From positions 62,001 through 126,000 of the forward strand of contig CANGME010000009.1 in the NCBI GenBank assembly GCA_947455145.1: DNA of 64,000 bases, in the 5' to 3' direction. Of this stretch, positions 8,918 through 18,895 are shown piece after piece. A model generated the notes under the pieces. The model ran no database searches. It was not told the origin of the DNA and saw only the letters and a program-made list of their open reading frames with translations. The translations under genes were made by a program, and so were the position numbers. The stretch comes from Comamonadaceae bacterium (GTDB lineage Bacteria > Pseudomonadota > Gammaproteobacteria > Burkholderiales > Burkholderiaceae_C). Each line of letters begins with the position of its first letter. Positions within the stretch are counted from its first letter, which is position 1.

Positions 8918-10324
8918 ATGACCTCCTCTCCTACTACACAAGAGAGCAATGTGACTCCAAAAGTCGGCCTCCGAACAGTCATGGCACATCGGTTCAGCCT
9001 GCTCGAGGACAAAGCTGAAGATGCAATCATCGAGCGACGCATTCGTGACAGCGTTGAACTTACGGGTGCTACACCATGGATTTTGATATTTGCCATATTT
9101 GTAGCCTCTGTTGGCTTGAACGTGAACTCAACTGCGGTCATCATCGGCGCCATGCTCATTTCACCCCTTATGGGCCCCATCATGGGAGCAGGGCTGGGTG
9201 TGGCTGTCTATGATTTTGACTTGGTAAGGCGAGCATTAGTGAACCTTGGCATTGCCACACTGATCAGTCTGATTGTCTCGACCTTGTACTTTGCGATTTC
9301 ACCACTTCATCAAGCACAGTCTGAATTGCTCTCAAGAACGACCCCCACGATTTGGGATGTGTTGATTGCTTTATTCGGAGGCTTGGCTGGCATTATTGGA
9401 TTGACTCGACAGGAGAAATCCAACGTCATACCAGGTGTAGCAATTGCCACAGCGCTGATGCCGCCTGTCTGTACAGCAGGGTTTGGCATAGCCACAAGGC
9501 AATGGGATTTTGTTGGTGGTGCCTTATACCTTTACACGATTAACTGTGTGTTCATCGCTTTGGCTACCATCATCGGCATTCGAGTGCTACGGCTTAAACC
9601 ACACAAATTTGCCGATGAAAAAACCGCAATTCGCATCAAACTTTCACTTTGGACGCTCGCTCTGTGCACGGCACTACCCAGTGCCTACCTGGCAACCACC
9701 CTTGTTCAAGACGAGGTGTTCAACGCAAGGGCCAGGAAATTTATTGAGCAAGAATTCGCCTTTAAAGAGACTCATTTAGCAGAATCAAATATTGATTCAA
9801 AAACCAAAACAATCGAGCTGTCTCTGATTGGTGTGCCTTTAGATAAAAATGTGATGGCTAATATCGAAGGTAGGTTAGCCGTTGCTCAACTGGAGGGTGC
9901 AAAAATTATCATCCACCAATCTAGTGAAAACAACATAGATGTAACCGCCTTGAAATCCAATTTGCTCAGCGATCTCTATCACAATAGCCAAGAAGCATCG
10001 CAAAAAAAGGATACCGAAATTCTTAAACTTCGCAATGAAATTGAATCAAGAAATAAAATTCCCTCTATTGCTGAAGATATTTCAAAAGAACTTCGGGCAC
10101 AGTACCCTTCCATCACTCAGATACTCGTCAGCGAAGGCATGGCATTTAATTCGGATATGCCCGCAATAAAAATGCAGCATCTGAGCATTCAATCCAAATC
10201 TCCTGTATCGAAAAAAGATAGAAATAGAATTACAGATTGGTTCAAAGTTAGAACTAAATCAAATGAGGTCTCTGTAGATTTCGAGACGGCTTCGAAGATC
10301 CGGCAAAAAAATAGAGCTCGTTAA
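8918..10324 (+). CDS. DUF389 (TIGR00341-like) membrane protein
   Basis: A 468-residue protein. The first ~270 residues hold about six membrane segments with the family signature NSTAVIIGAMLISPLMGPIMG and GLTRQEKSNVIPGVAIATALMPP. The rest (about 280-468) is a hydrophilic domain rich in Lys, Ser and Ile. The biochemical function of DUF389 proteins is not established. The 1-bp spacing to the antiporter gene suggests a shared role in ion or membrane homeostasis, which is inference. The distal half is distinctly AT-rich. The gene ends convergently with the small gene downstream of lpxC. Confidence 0.85.
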   Translation: MTSSPTTQESNVTPKVGLRTVMAHRFSLLEDKAEDAIIERRIRDSVELTGATPWILIFAIFVASVGLNVNSTAVIIGAMLISPLMGPIMGAGLGVAVYDFDLVRRALVNLGIATLISLIVSTLYFAISPLHQAQSELLSRTTPTIWDVLIALFGGLAGIIGLTRQEKSNVIPGVAIATALMPPVCTAGFGIATRQWDFVGGALYLYTINCVFIALATIIGIRVLRLKPHKFADEKTAIRIKLSLWTLALCTALPSAYLATTLVQDEVFNARARKFIEQEFAFKETHLAESNIDSKTKTIELSLIGVPLDKNVMANIEGRLAVAQLEGAKIIIHQSSENNIDVTALKSNLLSDLYHNSQEASQKKDTEILKLRNEIESRNKIPSIAEDISKELRAQYPSITQILVSEGMAFNSDMPAIKMQHLSIQSKSPVSKKDRNRITDWFKVRTKSNEVSVDFETASKIRQKNRAR

Positions 10325-10378
10325 ATTGTAAAAATCAAAACGACAGATCTCTCAGCCCATGAAAAGGTCACAAGCCTT

Positions 10379-10555
10379 CTATGCGATTCTTTCCAAAATC
10401 AACACGGCAAAGAATCCAAACGCAGCGATGATGGCCCACTTCAGAATTAGCAGGCCCCAGCGCCTAAATCGTTGCTGGCCTGTGCCCACGTAAAAGGCGA
10501 AGCACACGCCTGCGCTGATCAGCATTAAGAGGAAGAGCCAGCGGAACAGCAGCAT
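10379..10555 (-). CDS. Small two-helix membrane protein downstream of lpxC
   Basis: A 58-residue ORF read from the minus strand, starting MLLFRWLFLLMLISAG and ending VLILERIA. Two hydrophobic segments (about residues 2-22 and 33-54) are separated by a short basic, Gly-containing loop (GTGQQRFRRW), which predicts a helical hairpin in the inner membrane. It begins 12 bp after the lpxC stop on the same strand, so it is probably the last gene of the dcw transcript. From memory, comparable small membrane proteins follow lpxC in related Burkholderiales; the function is unknown. It is just under the usual length cut-off for gene callers. Confidence 0.7.
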   Translation of the reverse strand: MLLFRWLFLLMLISAGVCFAFYVGTGQQRFRRWGLLILKWAIIAAFGFFAVLILERIA

Positions 10556-10567
10556 AGGGTTTATGGT

Positions 10568-11491
10568 TTACCAGGCCCGCACCAACTGGGCAAAGCCTTT
10601 GGGGGCGAGCTTTTCGTCCTCAAAAGTCACCACATCCCACGCCTCGGGCTGGGCCAGCAGGGCGCGCAGCAAGACGTTGTTCATCGCATGGCCCGAGCGA
10701 AAAGCGCTGTAGCTGGCCAGCAGGGGTTTGCCCAGCAGGTAGAGGTCGCCCATGGCGTCGAGGATTTTGTGTTTGACGAACTCGTCGTCGTAGCGCAGCC
10801 CGTCTGAGTTGAGCACCTTGTAGTCGTCCATGACGATGGCGTTGTCCAGCCCGCCGCCCATGGCCAGGCCGTTGGCGCGCATCATCTCCACGTCTTTGGT
10901 GAAGCCGAAGGTGCGCGCGCGGGCAATGTCACGGGTGTAGGAGTCGGTGCTCATGTCAAACTCAACCCGCTGGCCGGTGGAGTCCACCGCCGGGTGTTTG
11001 AAGTCGATCTCAAAGCTCAGCTTGTAGCCGTGGTAGGGGTCTAGGCGTGCCCACTTCTCCCCTGCGCCCTGGCCTTCACGCACTTCCACGGGCTGGGTGA
11101 GCCGGATGAAACGACGCGGTGCGTTTTGCAGAACGATGCCTGCGCTTTGCAGCAGAAACACAAATGACGCCGCCGAGCCGTCCAAGATGGGCACCTCTTC
11201 GGCCGTGATGTCCACGTACAGGTTGTCCACCCCCAGGCCTGCGCAGGCCGACATGAGGTGCTCCACGGTGAACACCTTGGCGTCGCCGTGCGAGAGCGTT
11301 GACGCCAAGCGCGTGTCCGTCACCGCCATGGCCGACACGGGGATGTCCACCGGCTGCGGCAGATCGACGCGGCGGAACACGATGCCGGTGTCGGGCTGGG
11401 CGGGCCTGAGCGTGATCTCTACGCGCTGGCCGCTGTGGAGGCCTACGCCGACGGCACGGGTGAGGGATTTGAGGGTTCGTTGTTGGAGCAC
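10568..11491 (-). CDS. lpxC: UDP-3-O-acyl-N-acetylglucosamine deacetylase
   Basis: A 307-residue zinc deacetylase that performs the committed step of lipid A synthesis in the cytoplasm. Zinc-binding and catalytic motifs are present: the [13 protein letters not shown] segment near residue 79, [15 protein letters not shown], and FRSGHAMNN near the C-terminus with the catalytic His. Length is normal. It is the distal conserved gene of the dcw cluster, as in many beta- and gammaproteobacteria. A 473-bp spacer with inverted repeats separates it from ftsZ, so it may be expressed partly independently. Confidence 0.97.
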   Translation of the reverse strand: MLQQRTLKSLTRAVGVGLHSGQRVEITLRPAQPDTGIVFRRVDLPQPVDIPVSAMAVTDTRLASTLSHGDAKVFTVEHLMSACAGLGVDNLYVDITAEEVPILDGSAASFVFLLQSAGIVLQNAPRRFIRLTQPVEVREGQGAGEKWARLDPYHGYKLSFEIDFKHPAVDSTGQRVEFDMSTDSYTRDIARARTFGFTKDVEMMRANGLAMGGGLDNAIVMDDYKVLNSDGLRYDDEFVKHKILDAMGDLYLLGKPLLASYSAFRSGHAMNNVLLRALLAQPEAWDVVTFEDEKLAPKGFAQLVRAW

Positions 11492-11563
11492 TTGTGGATT
11501 TTACTTTTTGATTTCTGTTGTTGGTTTCTTTGCTTTTTTTCTTGGCGTGGTGAGAGGGTTGTC

Positions 11564-11929
11564 TTTTGTATTCCCCCCCTATCCCCCCCGCCCCTTTCCA
11601 CCCCCGCCGGGGCGGAAAGGGGAGCCTCATTTGACCGCGCTTTAAATTGAAGAACTGCCTTTGAAAGGTGTTTTTGATTTTGTAGTTTGTTGCTTTCTCC
11701 GTTCATCCTGAGCTTGTCGAAGGATTCGCGAGGCTTCGACAAGCTCAGCCCGAACGGGAGTAGAAAACCGAGAGAAGTAGAGCAAAAAATAAAGCCTCAA
11801 CGACCGAGTATTCATCTACATGCATTCCAAAGGCAGGTCACCCATTAACCGCGCGGTCAAATGAGGCTCCCCCTTTCCGCCCCGGCGGGGGTGGAAAGGG
11901 GGTTGGGGGGATAGGGGGGGATTACAAAA
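11564..11929. repeat. Element with ~70-bp terminal inverted repeats between ftsZ and lpxC (MITE-like)
   Basis: The left arm (about 11564-11639) and right arm (about 11852-11929) are near-perfect inverted copies. Each starts TTTTGTA at the outer end, runs through a tract of Cs (CCCCCCCTATCC), then a GC-rich internal palindrome (CCCCTTTCC ... GGAAAGGGG), and ends with GAGCCTCATTTGACCGCG. The ~210 bp between the arms holds a separate palindromic repeat and no gene. Each arm can form its own hairpin, or both can pair into one long stem. This structure fits a miniature inverted-repeat element or a composite of two repeat copies. No clear target-site duplication was seen. It may also act as a terminator between ftsZ and lpxC. 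Confidence 0.65.
11699..11758. repeat. Palindromic repeat, intergenic copy
   Basis: Two arms, GTTCATCCTGAGCTTGTCGA and its imperfect inverse GCTTCGACAAGCTCAGCCCG, with a short spacer form a hairpin. The same element occurs inside htpG (35385-35443), recG (58157-58210) and as a half copy in hsdM. This is the only intergenic copy in the window. Confidence 0.85.
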
Positions 11930-11964
11930 ATTAATCCACCCCACAACCCCATCAAACAGAGAAA

Positions 11965-13215
11965 TCAATCCGCTTGTTTACGCAAGAAAGCAGGAATCTC
12001 AAAATCATCCATCCCACCGCTAGACAGCGCATCCACCTTAGCCGCCGCCTGCGTCCGATCCCGCGTACGCCACACACTCGGCGTGCTCATGCTTTGGTAG
12101 TCCGGCTGCGCCATGCCACTCGTACCCATGGCACCACCGACTTGCCCGCCACCAATGGCAGAGTTCAGCGTGGGCACTTGAAAACCAACGTTATCAGTGC
12201 CTGTGCGTAACATGGTCTGCGGCACTTGCTGCAAGGGCGCAGCACGACGCACACCTTGACGTGACAGACCTGTAGCCACAACGGTCACACGGATGTCTTC
12301 ACCCAGCATGTCGTCATAGGCCGTGCCGTAGATCACATGGGCATCGGGCGAGGCATAGGCACGGATGGTGTTCATCGCCAGTTTGGACTCACTCAGTTTT
12401 AGAGAACCTTTTGCTGCAGTAATCAGAACCAGAACACCTTTGGCACCCGATAAATCAATACCCTCCAGAAGTGGACATGCGACAGCCTGCTCTGCCGCTA
12501 TGCGAGCACGGTCTGGACCGCTGGCTACAGCCGTTCCCATCATGGCTTTACCGGGTTCTCCCATGACTGTTCGCACGTCCTCAAAGTCGACATTCACATG
12601 CCCGGGCACGTTGATAATTTCAGCAATGCCACCTACCGCGTTTTTCAACACATCATTGGCATGGGCAAAGGCTTGATCCTGCGTCACGTCGTCGCCCAGC
12701 ACTTCGAGCAGCTTCTCGTTGAGTACCACGATGAGTGAATCGACATTGGCCTCCAATTCGCTCAAGCCGCTATCGGCATTGCTCATGCGGCGCCCACCCT
12801 CAAAATCAAACGGCTTCGTCACCACACCTACGGTGAGGATGCCCATCTCACGCGCCACGCGCGCAATCACCGGCGCCGCGCCGGTGCCGGTACCGCCACC
12901 CATGCCTGCGGTGATAAAGAGCATGTGCGCTCCGTCAATAGCACTGCGAATAGCATCCACAGCCAGCTCAGCAGCATCACGCCCTTTTTCTGGCTTACTG
13001 CCTGCGCCGAGGCCACTATTGCCTAGCTGAATGGTCTTGTGTGCGCTGGCTCGGCTGAGAGCCTGCGCGTCGGTATTGGCGCAGATGAACTCCACGCCCT
13101 GCACGTCTGACACGATCATGTGCTCGACCGCGTTGCCGCCGCCACCACCCACGCCAATCACCTTGATCTGGGTGCCTTGGTGAAAACCTTCTTCTTCAAT
13201 CATTTCTATGCTCAT
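11965..13215 (-). CDS. ftsZ: Cell division GTPase FtsZ
   Basis: A 416-residue tubulin homologue that polymerises into the Z ring at midcell. Visible landmarks are IKVIGVGGGGGNAVEHM, the tubulin signature GGGTGTGAAP, the NVDFEDV segment, a Met/Ser/Gln-rich linker, and the conserved C-terminal peptide IPAFLRKQ that binds FtsA and ZipA. Length is normal. The start at 13215 matches the family and follows an AGGAGC ribosome site. About 150 bp separate it from ftsA, so an extra promoter there is possible, though none was clearly recognised. Confidence 0.98.
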   Translation of the reverse strand: MSIEMIEEEGFHQGTQIKVIGVGGGGGNAVEHMIVSDVQGVEFICANTDAQALSRASAHKTIQLGNSGLGAGSKPEKGRDAAELAVDAIRSAIDGAHMLFITAGMGGGTGTGAAPVIARVAREMGILTVGVVTKPFDFEGGRRMSNADSGLSELEANVDSLIVVLNEKLLEVLGDDVTQDQAFAHANDVLKNAVGGIAEIINVPGHVNVDFEDVRTVMGEPGKAMMGTAVASGPDRARIAAEQAVACPLLEGIDLSGAKGVLVLITAAKGSLKLSESKLAMNTIRAYASPDAHVIYGTAYDDMLGEDIRVTVVATGLSRQGVRRAAPLQQVPQTMLRTGTDNVGFQVPTLNSAIGGGQVGGAMGTSGMAQPDYQSMSTPSVWRTRDRTQAAAKVDALSSGGMDDFEIPAFLRKQAD

Positions 13216-13366
13216 TTTGATGCTCCTTGTTGCAGTTGCCGGTTAATTTGTTGCTATCTATTTTTTTAAATAATGCCGCGATGTCACTCGGGGCCAGGCG
13301 GCGCTTGTGCGCTTCGCCATCGGCCTTGTGGGCTGCCTCTGGCCAACCAAAGTTTGTAGGTGTCCA

Positions 13367-14596
13367 TCAGAAATTCCCTATGAACCAGTCTTTGGCGCGG
13401 CCCAATGCCGTCTTCATCGAGCCATTTTTCTGCGATACCGTTAAGCCGCGCAAACGCGCCATGCGCGCTTCTTCCAGCAGGCCCATAACGGTGGCCGCAC
13501 GGGGCTGCGCCACCATGTCAGCCAAAGCGCCTGAATACTTGGGTATGCCACGGCGAACTGGCTTCAAAAAGATGTCTTCACCCAACTCCACCATGCCGGG
13601 CATGAGCGAGCTGCCCCCTGTGAGGACAATGCCACTGGACAAGACCTCTTCGCAGCCCGATTCACGCAGCACCTGGTGCACCAGCGAGAAGATTTCTTCA
13701 ATACGAGGTTCAATCACACCTGCTAGAACTTGGCGGCTGAGCATTCGCGGGCTACGATCACCCAAGCCGCTCACCTCGACCTGAACTTCAGGATCAGCCA
13801 ACAGTTGCTTGGCATACCCGTTCTCTACCTTGATTTCTTCAGCGTCCTTGGTGGGCGTGCGCAGTGCCATTGCAATGTCGCTGGTAATGAGATCACCCGC
13901 AATCGGAATCACTGCCGTGTGGCGAATCGCACCGCCGGTGAAGATGGCAACGTCCGTCGTTCCAGCGCCAATATCAACAAGGGCCACACCTAAGTCGCGC
14001 TCATCCTCAGTCAACACAGACAGACTCGACGCCAATGGGTTGAGCATGAGGTGCTCCACCTCAAGACCGCAGCGCCGCACGCATTTCAAAATATTTTCCG
14101 CCGCACTTTGCGAGCCGGTGACGATGTGAACCTTGGCTTCCAGCCGCATACCACTCATGCCGATGGGGATACGTACGTCGTGGCCGTCAATGACAAACTC
14201 CTGTGGCTCCACAAGCAGCAGTCGCTGATCAGCCGAGATGTGAATCGCCTTGGCGGTCTCCACCACGCGTGACACATCGGCGGCAGTCACCTCGCGGTCT
14301 TTCACTGCCACCATGCCGCTGGAGTTCATGCCACGGATGTGGCTGCCGGTAATACCGGTATAGACCCGCGTAATTTTGCAGTCGGCCATCAATTCAGCTT
14401 CTTTAAGGGCCAGTTGGATACTTTGTACCGTTGCGTCGATATTGACCACCACACCGCGCTTCAAGCCGTTACTGGGTGCGATGCCCAGGCCAACCAGCCG
14501 CAGCTCGCCACCGGGTAAAACTTCGGCTACCACTGCCATAACTTTTGCTGTGCCGATGTCCAATCCGACAACCAGGTCTTTGTATTCTTTTGACAT
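13367..14596 (-). CDS. ftsA: Cell division protein FtsA
   Basis: A 409-residue actin-fold protein that anchors FtsZ filaments to the inner membrane. ATP-binding motifs are VVGLDIGTAKVMAVV near the N-terminus, VALVDIGAGTTDVAIF near the middle and VLTGGSSLMPG towards the C-terminus. The last ~17 residues form the amphipathic membrane-targeting helix (MKTALGRAKDWFIGNF). The gene lies 12 bp after ftsQ and before ftsZ, the standard order. Confidence 0.98.
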   Translation of the reverse strand: MSKEYKDLVVGLDIGTAKVMAVVAEVLPGGELRLVGLGIAPSNGLKRGVVVNIDATVQSIQLALKEAELMADCKITRVYTGITGSHIRGMNSSGMVAVKDREVTAADVSRVVETAKAIHISADQRLLLVEPQEFVIDGHDVRIPIGMSGMRLEAKVHIVTGSQSAAENILKCVRRCGLEVEHLMLNPLASSLSVLTEDERDLGVALVDIGAGTTDVAIFTGGAIRHTAVIPIAGDLITSDIAMALRTPTKDAEEIKVENGYAKQLLADPEVQVEVSGLGDRSPRMLSRQVLAGVIEPRIEEIFSLVHQVLRESGCEEVLSSGIVLTGGSSLMPGMVELGEDIFLKPVRRGIPKYSGALADMVAQPRAATVMGLLEEARMARLRGLTVSQKNGSMKTALGRAKDWFIGNF

Positions 14597-14608
14597 AGTG
14601 TGGTCCTG

Positions 14609-15424
14609 CTATTTCCTGTGTTCAGTTAGCTGCTTGCTGTTCGTTCTATTTTTGAGAGCTTGTGATCCGACCGCCACAGTGCTCACACCACGTAATCGCA
14701 TGGCATAGCCCTGCTCATGGCGCAAATCGGCTGACTGCAAAGCCGTAACTGTGCGGTCATAACGGGCCGTCACCTGTGTCAGCGTATCCAAGAAGGACTG
14801 CACACGAGAGGTTACTTCGACTTCACTACCTCGACCAAGCTCTATCACGGCACCAGTGTCAAGATCGGTTCGCCAACTTCCTCGTCCCGTCAGTTCCAGT
14901 TGATCGACGTTCAAATCCATGCGTTCGAACAAGGGCTTCACAGCCCTGTACATGGCCAACACCTGGGTGGCCTGTTCGGGCCTACCGTTCAGGCGTGGCA
15001 AGCTGTCTTGATCAACCTCGCCCGTGTTGGCCTCGAACACCTCGCCAAAACTATTGATGAGGGTCGAGTCACCCTCTTCGCCCCAATAGGCCACCGCCTG
15101 ATGCTCTTGCAAGATGACATTCAAACGATTGGGAAACTCACGCCTCACCTGCGCGTTGCGCACCCAGGGCACAGCCTCAAACGCGCGCCGCGCTGCTGCA
15201 AGATCCAGCGTGAGGAAGGTGCCACTCAAACGAGGTGCCACATTCGCCCGCAGTGTGAGTGCGTTGTTGTGGCTCACGTCACCGCTAACTGTGATGCCGC
15301 GCAGGGCAAAGACAGGGTTTTGAAAAATCCATGCAGCCAACGCGCCCAGCGACAACAAACCAAACACGAGCAGCAACACGCTGGCCGTGATGTTCATGAG
15401 TTTGATGTCGAGAGTGCTTGTCAT
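14609..15424 (-). CDS. ftsQ: Cell division protein FtsQ
   Basis: A 271-residue bitopic division protein. One transmembrane segment (about residues 12-34) follows a short cytoplasmic tail. The POTRA domain is recognisable in [20 protein letters not shown], and the beta domain in [30 protein letters not shown]. FtsQ joins the FtsB-FtsL complex and controls septal synthesis by FtsW and FtsI. It overlaps ddl by 4 bp (ATGA). Confidence 0.96.
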   Translation of the reverse strand: MTSTLDIKLMNITASVLLLVFGLLSLGALAAWIFQNPVFALRGITVSGDVSHNNALTLRANVAPRLSGTFLTLDLAAARRAFEAVPWVRNAQVRREFPNRLNVILQEHQAVAYWGEEGDSTLINSFGEVFEANTGEVDQDSLPRLNGRPEQATQVLAMYRAVKPLFERMDLNVDQLELTGRGSWRTDLDTGAVIELGRGSEVEVTSRVQSFLDTLTQVTARYDRTVTALQSADLRHEQGYAMRLRGVSTVAVGSQALKNRTNSKQLTEHRK

Positions 15425-16371
15425 GCACTTGCCCCTGTGTAATCCCGCGTGGCTGATTCAAGCAGCATCACGCACAAGTCTTCGTAGCTGATGCCTGCCG
15501 CACGCGCTGACATGGGCACGAGTGAATGGCCCGTCATTCCGGGAGAGGTGTTGATCTCCAACAAATAGGGCTCGCGTGTGCGCGCGTCAATCATCACATC
15601 GGCCCGCGCCCAGCCCCTGCACCCCAGAACCGCGTAGGCCTTGAGCACCAAGGCCTGAATGGCGGCCTCTTCACCGGCGGGCAGGCCGCAGGGCACGAGG
15701 TACTGGGTGTCATCGGTGAAGTACTTGTTGTTGTAGTCGTAGTTGCCCTCGGGGGCCACGATGCGGATCACTGGCAGGGCGCGGGCTTGCGCGCCGCTGC
15801 CCAGCACCGGCACAGTCACCTCGTCGCCGCTGATGAACTGCTCGCACAGCACCAGCGTGTCGTCCTGCGAAGCCAGTGCGAAGGCGGTCGCGCAGTCTTG
15901 CAAATGCATGACCTTGGTCAGCCCGATAGAGGAGCCTTCACGTGCGGGCTTGACGATCATGGGTGCACCCAATTGCGCAAAGGCCGCTTCACAGTCGGCC
16001 ACGCTACTGACCTGCTGCCAACCCGGCGTGGGCAGCCCTTCAGACAACCAAATGCGCTTGGTCATGACTTTATCGATGGCAATGCTAGAGGCCATCACAC
16101 CCGAGCCTGTGTAGGGGATGCCCAGCAACTCCAGCGCACCTTGAACCGTTCCGTCTTCACCAAAGCGGCCATGCAGGGCGATGAAGCAGCGCGCAAAGCC
16201 CTCGGGTTTAAGTTCGCTCAAGTCACGCTGTGAGGGGTCAAAGGCATGGGCATCGACACCTTGCGACTGCAAGGCTTTGAGAACGCCGCCGCCGGACATC
16301 ATAGAGATGTCGCGTTCGGCCGACGACCCGCCCATCAATACCGCCACTTTTCCTAAATTCATCACGCTCAT
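15421..16371 (-). CDS. ddl: D-alanine--D-alanine ligase
   Basis: A 316-residue ATP-grasp ligase that makes the D-Ala-D-Ala dipeptide for the peptidoglycan stem. Landmarks are [19 protein letters not shown] at the N-terminus, [26 protein letters not shown] in the ATP-binding lobe and [17 protein letters not shown] at the active site. Length and position (murC-ddl-ftsQ) match DdlB of proteobacteria. Both ends overlap neighbouring genes by 4 bp, indicating coupled translation. Confidence 0.97.
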   Translation of the reverse strand: MSVMNLGKVAVLMGGSSAERDISMMSGGGVLKALQSQGVDAHAFDPSQRDLSELKPEGFARCFIALHGRFGEDGTVQGALELLGIPYTGSGVMASSIAIDKVMTKRIWLSEGLPTPGWQQVSSVADCEAAFAQLGAPMIVKPAREGSSIGLTKVMHLQDCATAFALASQDDTLVLCEQFISGDEVTVPVLGSGAQARALPVIRIVAPEGNYDYNNKYFTDDTQYLVPCGLPAGEEAAIQALVLKAYAVLGCRGWARADVMIDARTREPYLLEINTSPGMTGHSLVPMSARAAGISYEDLCVMLLESATRDYTGASA

Positions 16372-17822
16372 AGCCCTTTCCCCTCATGCGCCAGCAGCTC
16401 TGAAATTTGCAGCAAGTCCAGCACCTTGCCGGGCACGGCGCCCATGGAGCCTGCGCCCATGCAGATCACTACATCACCCGCGCGGGCGTTGTCCACAATT
16501 GCCTGCGGCATGGCGGCGATGTCGTCCACAAACACGGGTTCAACCTTGCCCGCTACGCGCAGGGCGCGTGCCAGGGCGCGGCCATCGGCGGCGACGATGG
16601 GTGCTTCACCGGCGGAATAGACCTCGCCCAGCAGCACAGCATCGGCCTGGCCGATGACCTTGACGAAATCTTCAAAGCAGTCGCGGGTACGGGTATAGCG
16701 GTGCGGCTGAAAGGCCAACACCAAACGGCGCTCGGGGAAGGCCCCGCGCGCAGCGCTTAAGGTGGCAGCCATCTCCACAGGGTGGTGACCATAGTCATCA
16801 ATCAAAGTGAAAGTGCTACCACCCTTCGCCGCCGCTCCGTTTTCTTGCACAGGCAAATCACCATAGCGCTGAAAGCGGCGGCCCACGCCTCGGAATTCGG
16901 CTAGGGCTTTTTGCACTGCGCTGTCGGTTACATCCAGTTCGATGGCCACCGCTATAGCCGCCAAGGCATTGAGCACGTTGTGTCGTCCGGGCAGATTCAA
17001 CACCACGGGCAGGTCCGCCAAGGTGACACCGTTACGCCGCTGCACGGTGAAGTGCATCTGCGCGCCCACCGCACGCACGTCCACAGCGCGCACTTGGGCA
17101 CCTTCTTCGAAACCGTAGCTGGTGATGGGGCAGGTGACTTGCGGCACGATTTCGCGTACCGCAGCGTCGTCGGTGCACAAAATCGCTGTGCCGTAGAACG
17201 GCATGCGGTGCAGAAAATCAACGAATGCGCCCTTTAGCCGTTCAAAGTCGTGGCCGTAAGTCTCCATGTGGTCGGCATCGATATTCGTCACAACCGCCAT
17301 CACTGGCAGCAGGTTGAGGAAGGACGCGTCGGACTCGTCGGCCTCCACCACGATGTAGTCGCCACTGCCCAAGCGCGCATTGGCCCCGGCACTGTTGAGA
17401 CGTCCGCCGATGACAAAGGTTGGATCCAGTCCGGCCTCACCCAGCACACTGGCCACCAGACTGGTGGTGGTGGTCTTGCCGTGCGTGCCTGCAATGGCGA
17501 TGCCCTGCTTGAGGCGCATCAACTCGGCCAGCATCAGGGCGCGCGGCACGATGGGGATGTGGCGCTCGCGTGCGGCCAGCACCTCGGGGTTGTCGGCCTT
17601 CACTGCGGTGGAGGTGACCACGGCATCCGCATGTGCCACATGGGCTGCCGCATGGCCGATATGGGTGGTGATGCCCAATGCACCCAAGCGCTTGAGGGTG
17701 GTGCTGTCGCTCAGGTCCGAGCCGGAGATCTGGTAGCCCAGGTTGAACAGCACCTCGGCAATGCCAGACATGCCCGAGCCGCCCACGCCGACGAAATGAA
17801 TATGCTTGATGGCGTGTTTCAT
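16368..17822 (-). CDS. murC: UDP-N-acetylmuramate--L-alanine ligase
   Basis: A 484-residue Mur ligase that adds L-Ala to UDP-MurNAc in the cytoplasm. It has the N-terminal nucleotide fold ([17 protein letters not shown]), the P-loop [17 protein letters not shown], and the C-terminal [16 protein letters not shown] segment. Length is normal. It sits between murG and ddl with 4-bp overlaps on both sides. Confidence 0.97.
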   Translation of the reverse strand: MKHAIKHIHFVGVGGSGMSGIAEVLFNLGYQISGSDLSDSTTLKRLGALGITTHIGHAAAHVAHADAVVTSTAVKADNPEVLAARERHIPIVPRALMLAELMRLKQGIAIAGTHGKTTTTSLVASVLGEAGLDPTFVIGGRLNSAGANARLGSGDYIVVEADESDASFLNLLPVMAVVTNIDADHMETYGHDFERLKGAFVDFLHRMPFYGTAILCTDDAAVREIVPQVTCPITSYGFEEGAQVRAVDVRAVGAQMHFTVQRRNGVTLADLPVVLNLPGRHNVLNALAAIAVAIELDVTDSAVQKALAEFRGVGRRFQRYGDLPVQENGAAAKGGSTFTLIDDYGHHPVEMAATLSAARGAFPERRLVLAFQPHRYTRTRDCFEDFVKVIGQADAVLLGEVYSAGEAPIVAADGRALARALRVAGKVEPVFVDDIAAMPQAIVDNARAGDVVICMGAGSMGAVPGKVLDLLQISELLAHEGKGL

Positions 17823-18895
17823 CGGGTCAACTCCTCACAAGCGGCCACCACCTGCTGGGTGGCCTCGGTTTTAGCCAGTGTTTGGGCCTGTAGGGCTTTG
17901 TTGAGTAGCGAAATACGCTCTGTCTTTTGTAGCATTTCGGATAATTTTTCAGGGGTCAATTCGGTTTGCGGCAGCAACCAGGCGGCATCGGCATCCACAA
18001 GGAAGCGAGCGTTACGGGTCTGGTGGTCGTCCACCGCAAAGGGGAAGGGCACGAACACTGCTGCCACACCGACCGCTGCGATTTCCGTCACGGTGCTGGC
18101 CCCGGCGCGGCAGATCAGCAGGTCGGCTTGGGCCATGGCTTGGGCGGTGTCGGTGATGAAGGGCGTCAATTCGGCCTGCACACCCGCAGCGGCGTAGTGG
18201 CCGCGCAGCGCGTCGATCTGCAAGGCACCGCTTTGGTGGGTGACGTGCGGACGCTGTGCGGGTGGAATCAGCGCCAGGGCACGTGGCAGCACTTCGTTGA
18301 GCGCCTTGGCCCCCAAGCTGCCGCCCAGTACCAGCAGGCGCAGCGGGCCGCTGCGTGTTGCAAAGCGCATGGCGGGGTCGGGTTGTTGCAAGAAGGCCTC
18401 ACGCAAGGGATTGCCCACCCACTTACCTTTTTTCAGCACATTCGGGAAGGCGGTGAACACGCGATCCGCCACCGCAGCCAGCACGCGATTGGCCATGCCA
18501 GCCACCGAGTTTTGCTCGTGCAGCACCAGCGGCTTGCCCAGCAGCACACTCATCATGCCCGCCGGAAACGTGATGTAGCCCCCCAAACCCACCACCACGT
18601 CGGGCCGCACGCGGCGCAACACGGCGATGCTTTGCGCAAAGGCTTTGAGCAGACGCAGCGGCAGCAAGGCCAACGTGATGTAACCCTTGCCGCGCACGCC
18701 GGAGAAATCAATCGTCTCAAAAGCAAAACCTTGCGGCGGCACGAGTTGGCTCTCCATGCTGGGTTTATTCGCGCTGCCTGGCGCACCCAACCAGTGCACG
18801 CGCCAGCCGCGTTCGCGCAGCGCTTGCGCCACCGCAAAGCCGGGGAAGATGTGGCCGCCCGTACCGCCTGCCATGATGAGAGCGGTCTTGGTCAT
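17819..18895 (-). CDS. murG: Lipid II-forming N-acetylglucosaminyltransferase MurG
   Basis: A 358-residue GT28 enzyme that transfers GlcNAc to lipid I at the cytoplasmic face of the inner membrane. The glycine-rich acceptor loop [16 protein letters not shown] begins at residue 9, a second G-loop is [13 protein letters not shown], and the UDP-GlcNAc site is in [19 protein letters not shown]. It lies between ftsW and murC and overlaps both. Confidence 0.97.
   Translation of the reverse strand: MTKTALIMAGGTGGHIFPGFAVAQALRERGWRVHWLGAPGSANKPSMESQLVPPQGFAFETIDFSGVRGKGYITLALLPLRLLKAFAQSIAVLRRVRPDVVVGLGGYITFPAGMMSVLLGKPLVLHEQNSVAGMANRVLAAVADRVFTAFPNVLKKGKWVGNPLREAFLQQPDPAMRFATRSGPLRLLVLGGSLGAKALNEVLPRALALIPPAQRPHVTHQSGALQIDALRGHYAAAGVQAELTPFITDTAQAMAQADLLICRAGASTVTEIAAVGVAAVFVPFPFAVDDHQTRNARFLVDADAAWLLPQTELTPEKLSEMLQKTERISLLNKALQAQTLAKTEATQQVVAACEELTR

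Noticed and set aside
17250-18197. 315-residue plus-strand ORF over murC and murG
   Set aside because: Antisense to two well-identified Mur genes; no homology recognised.
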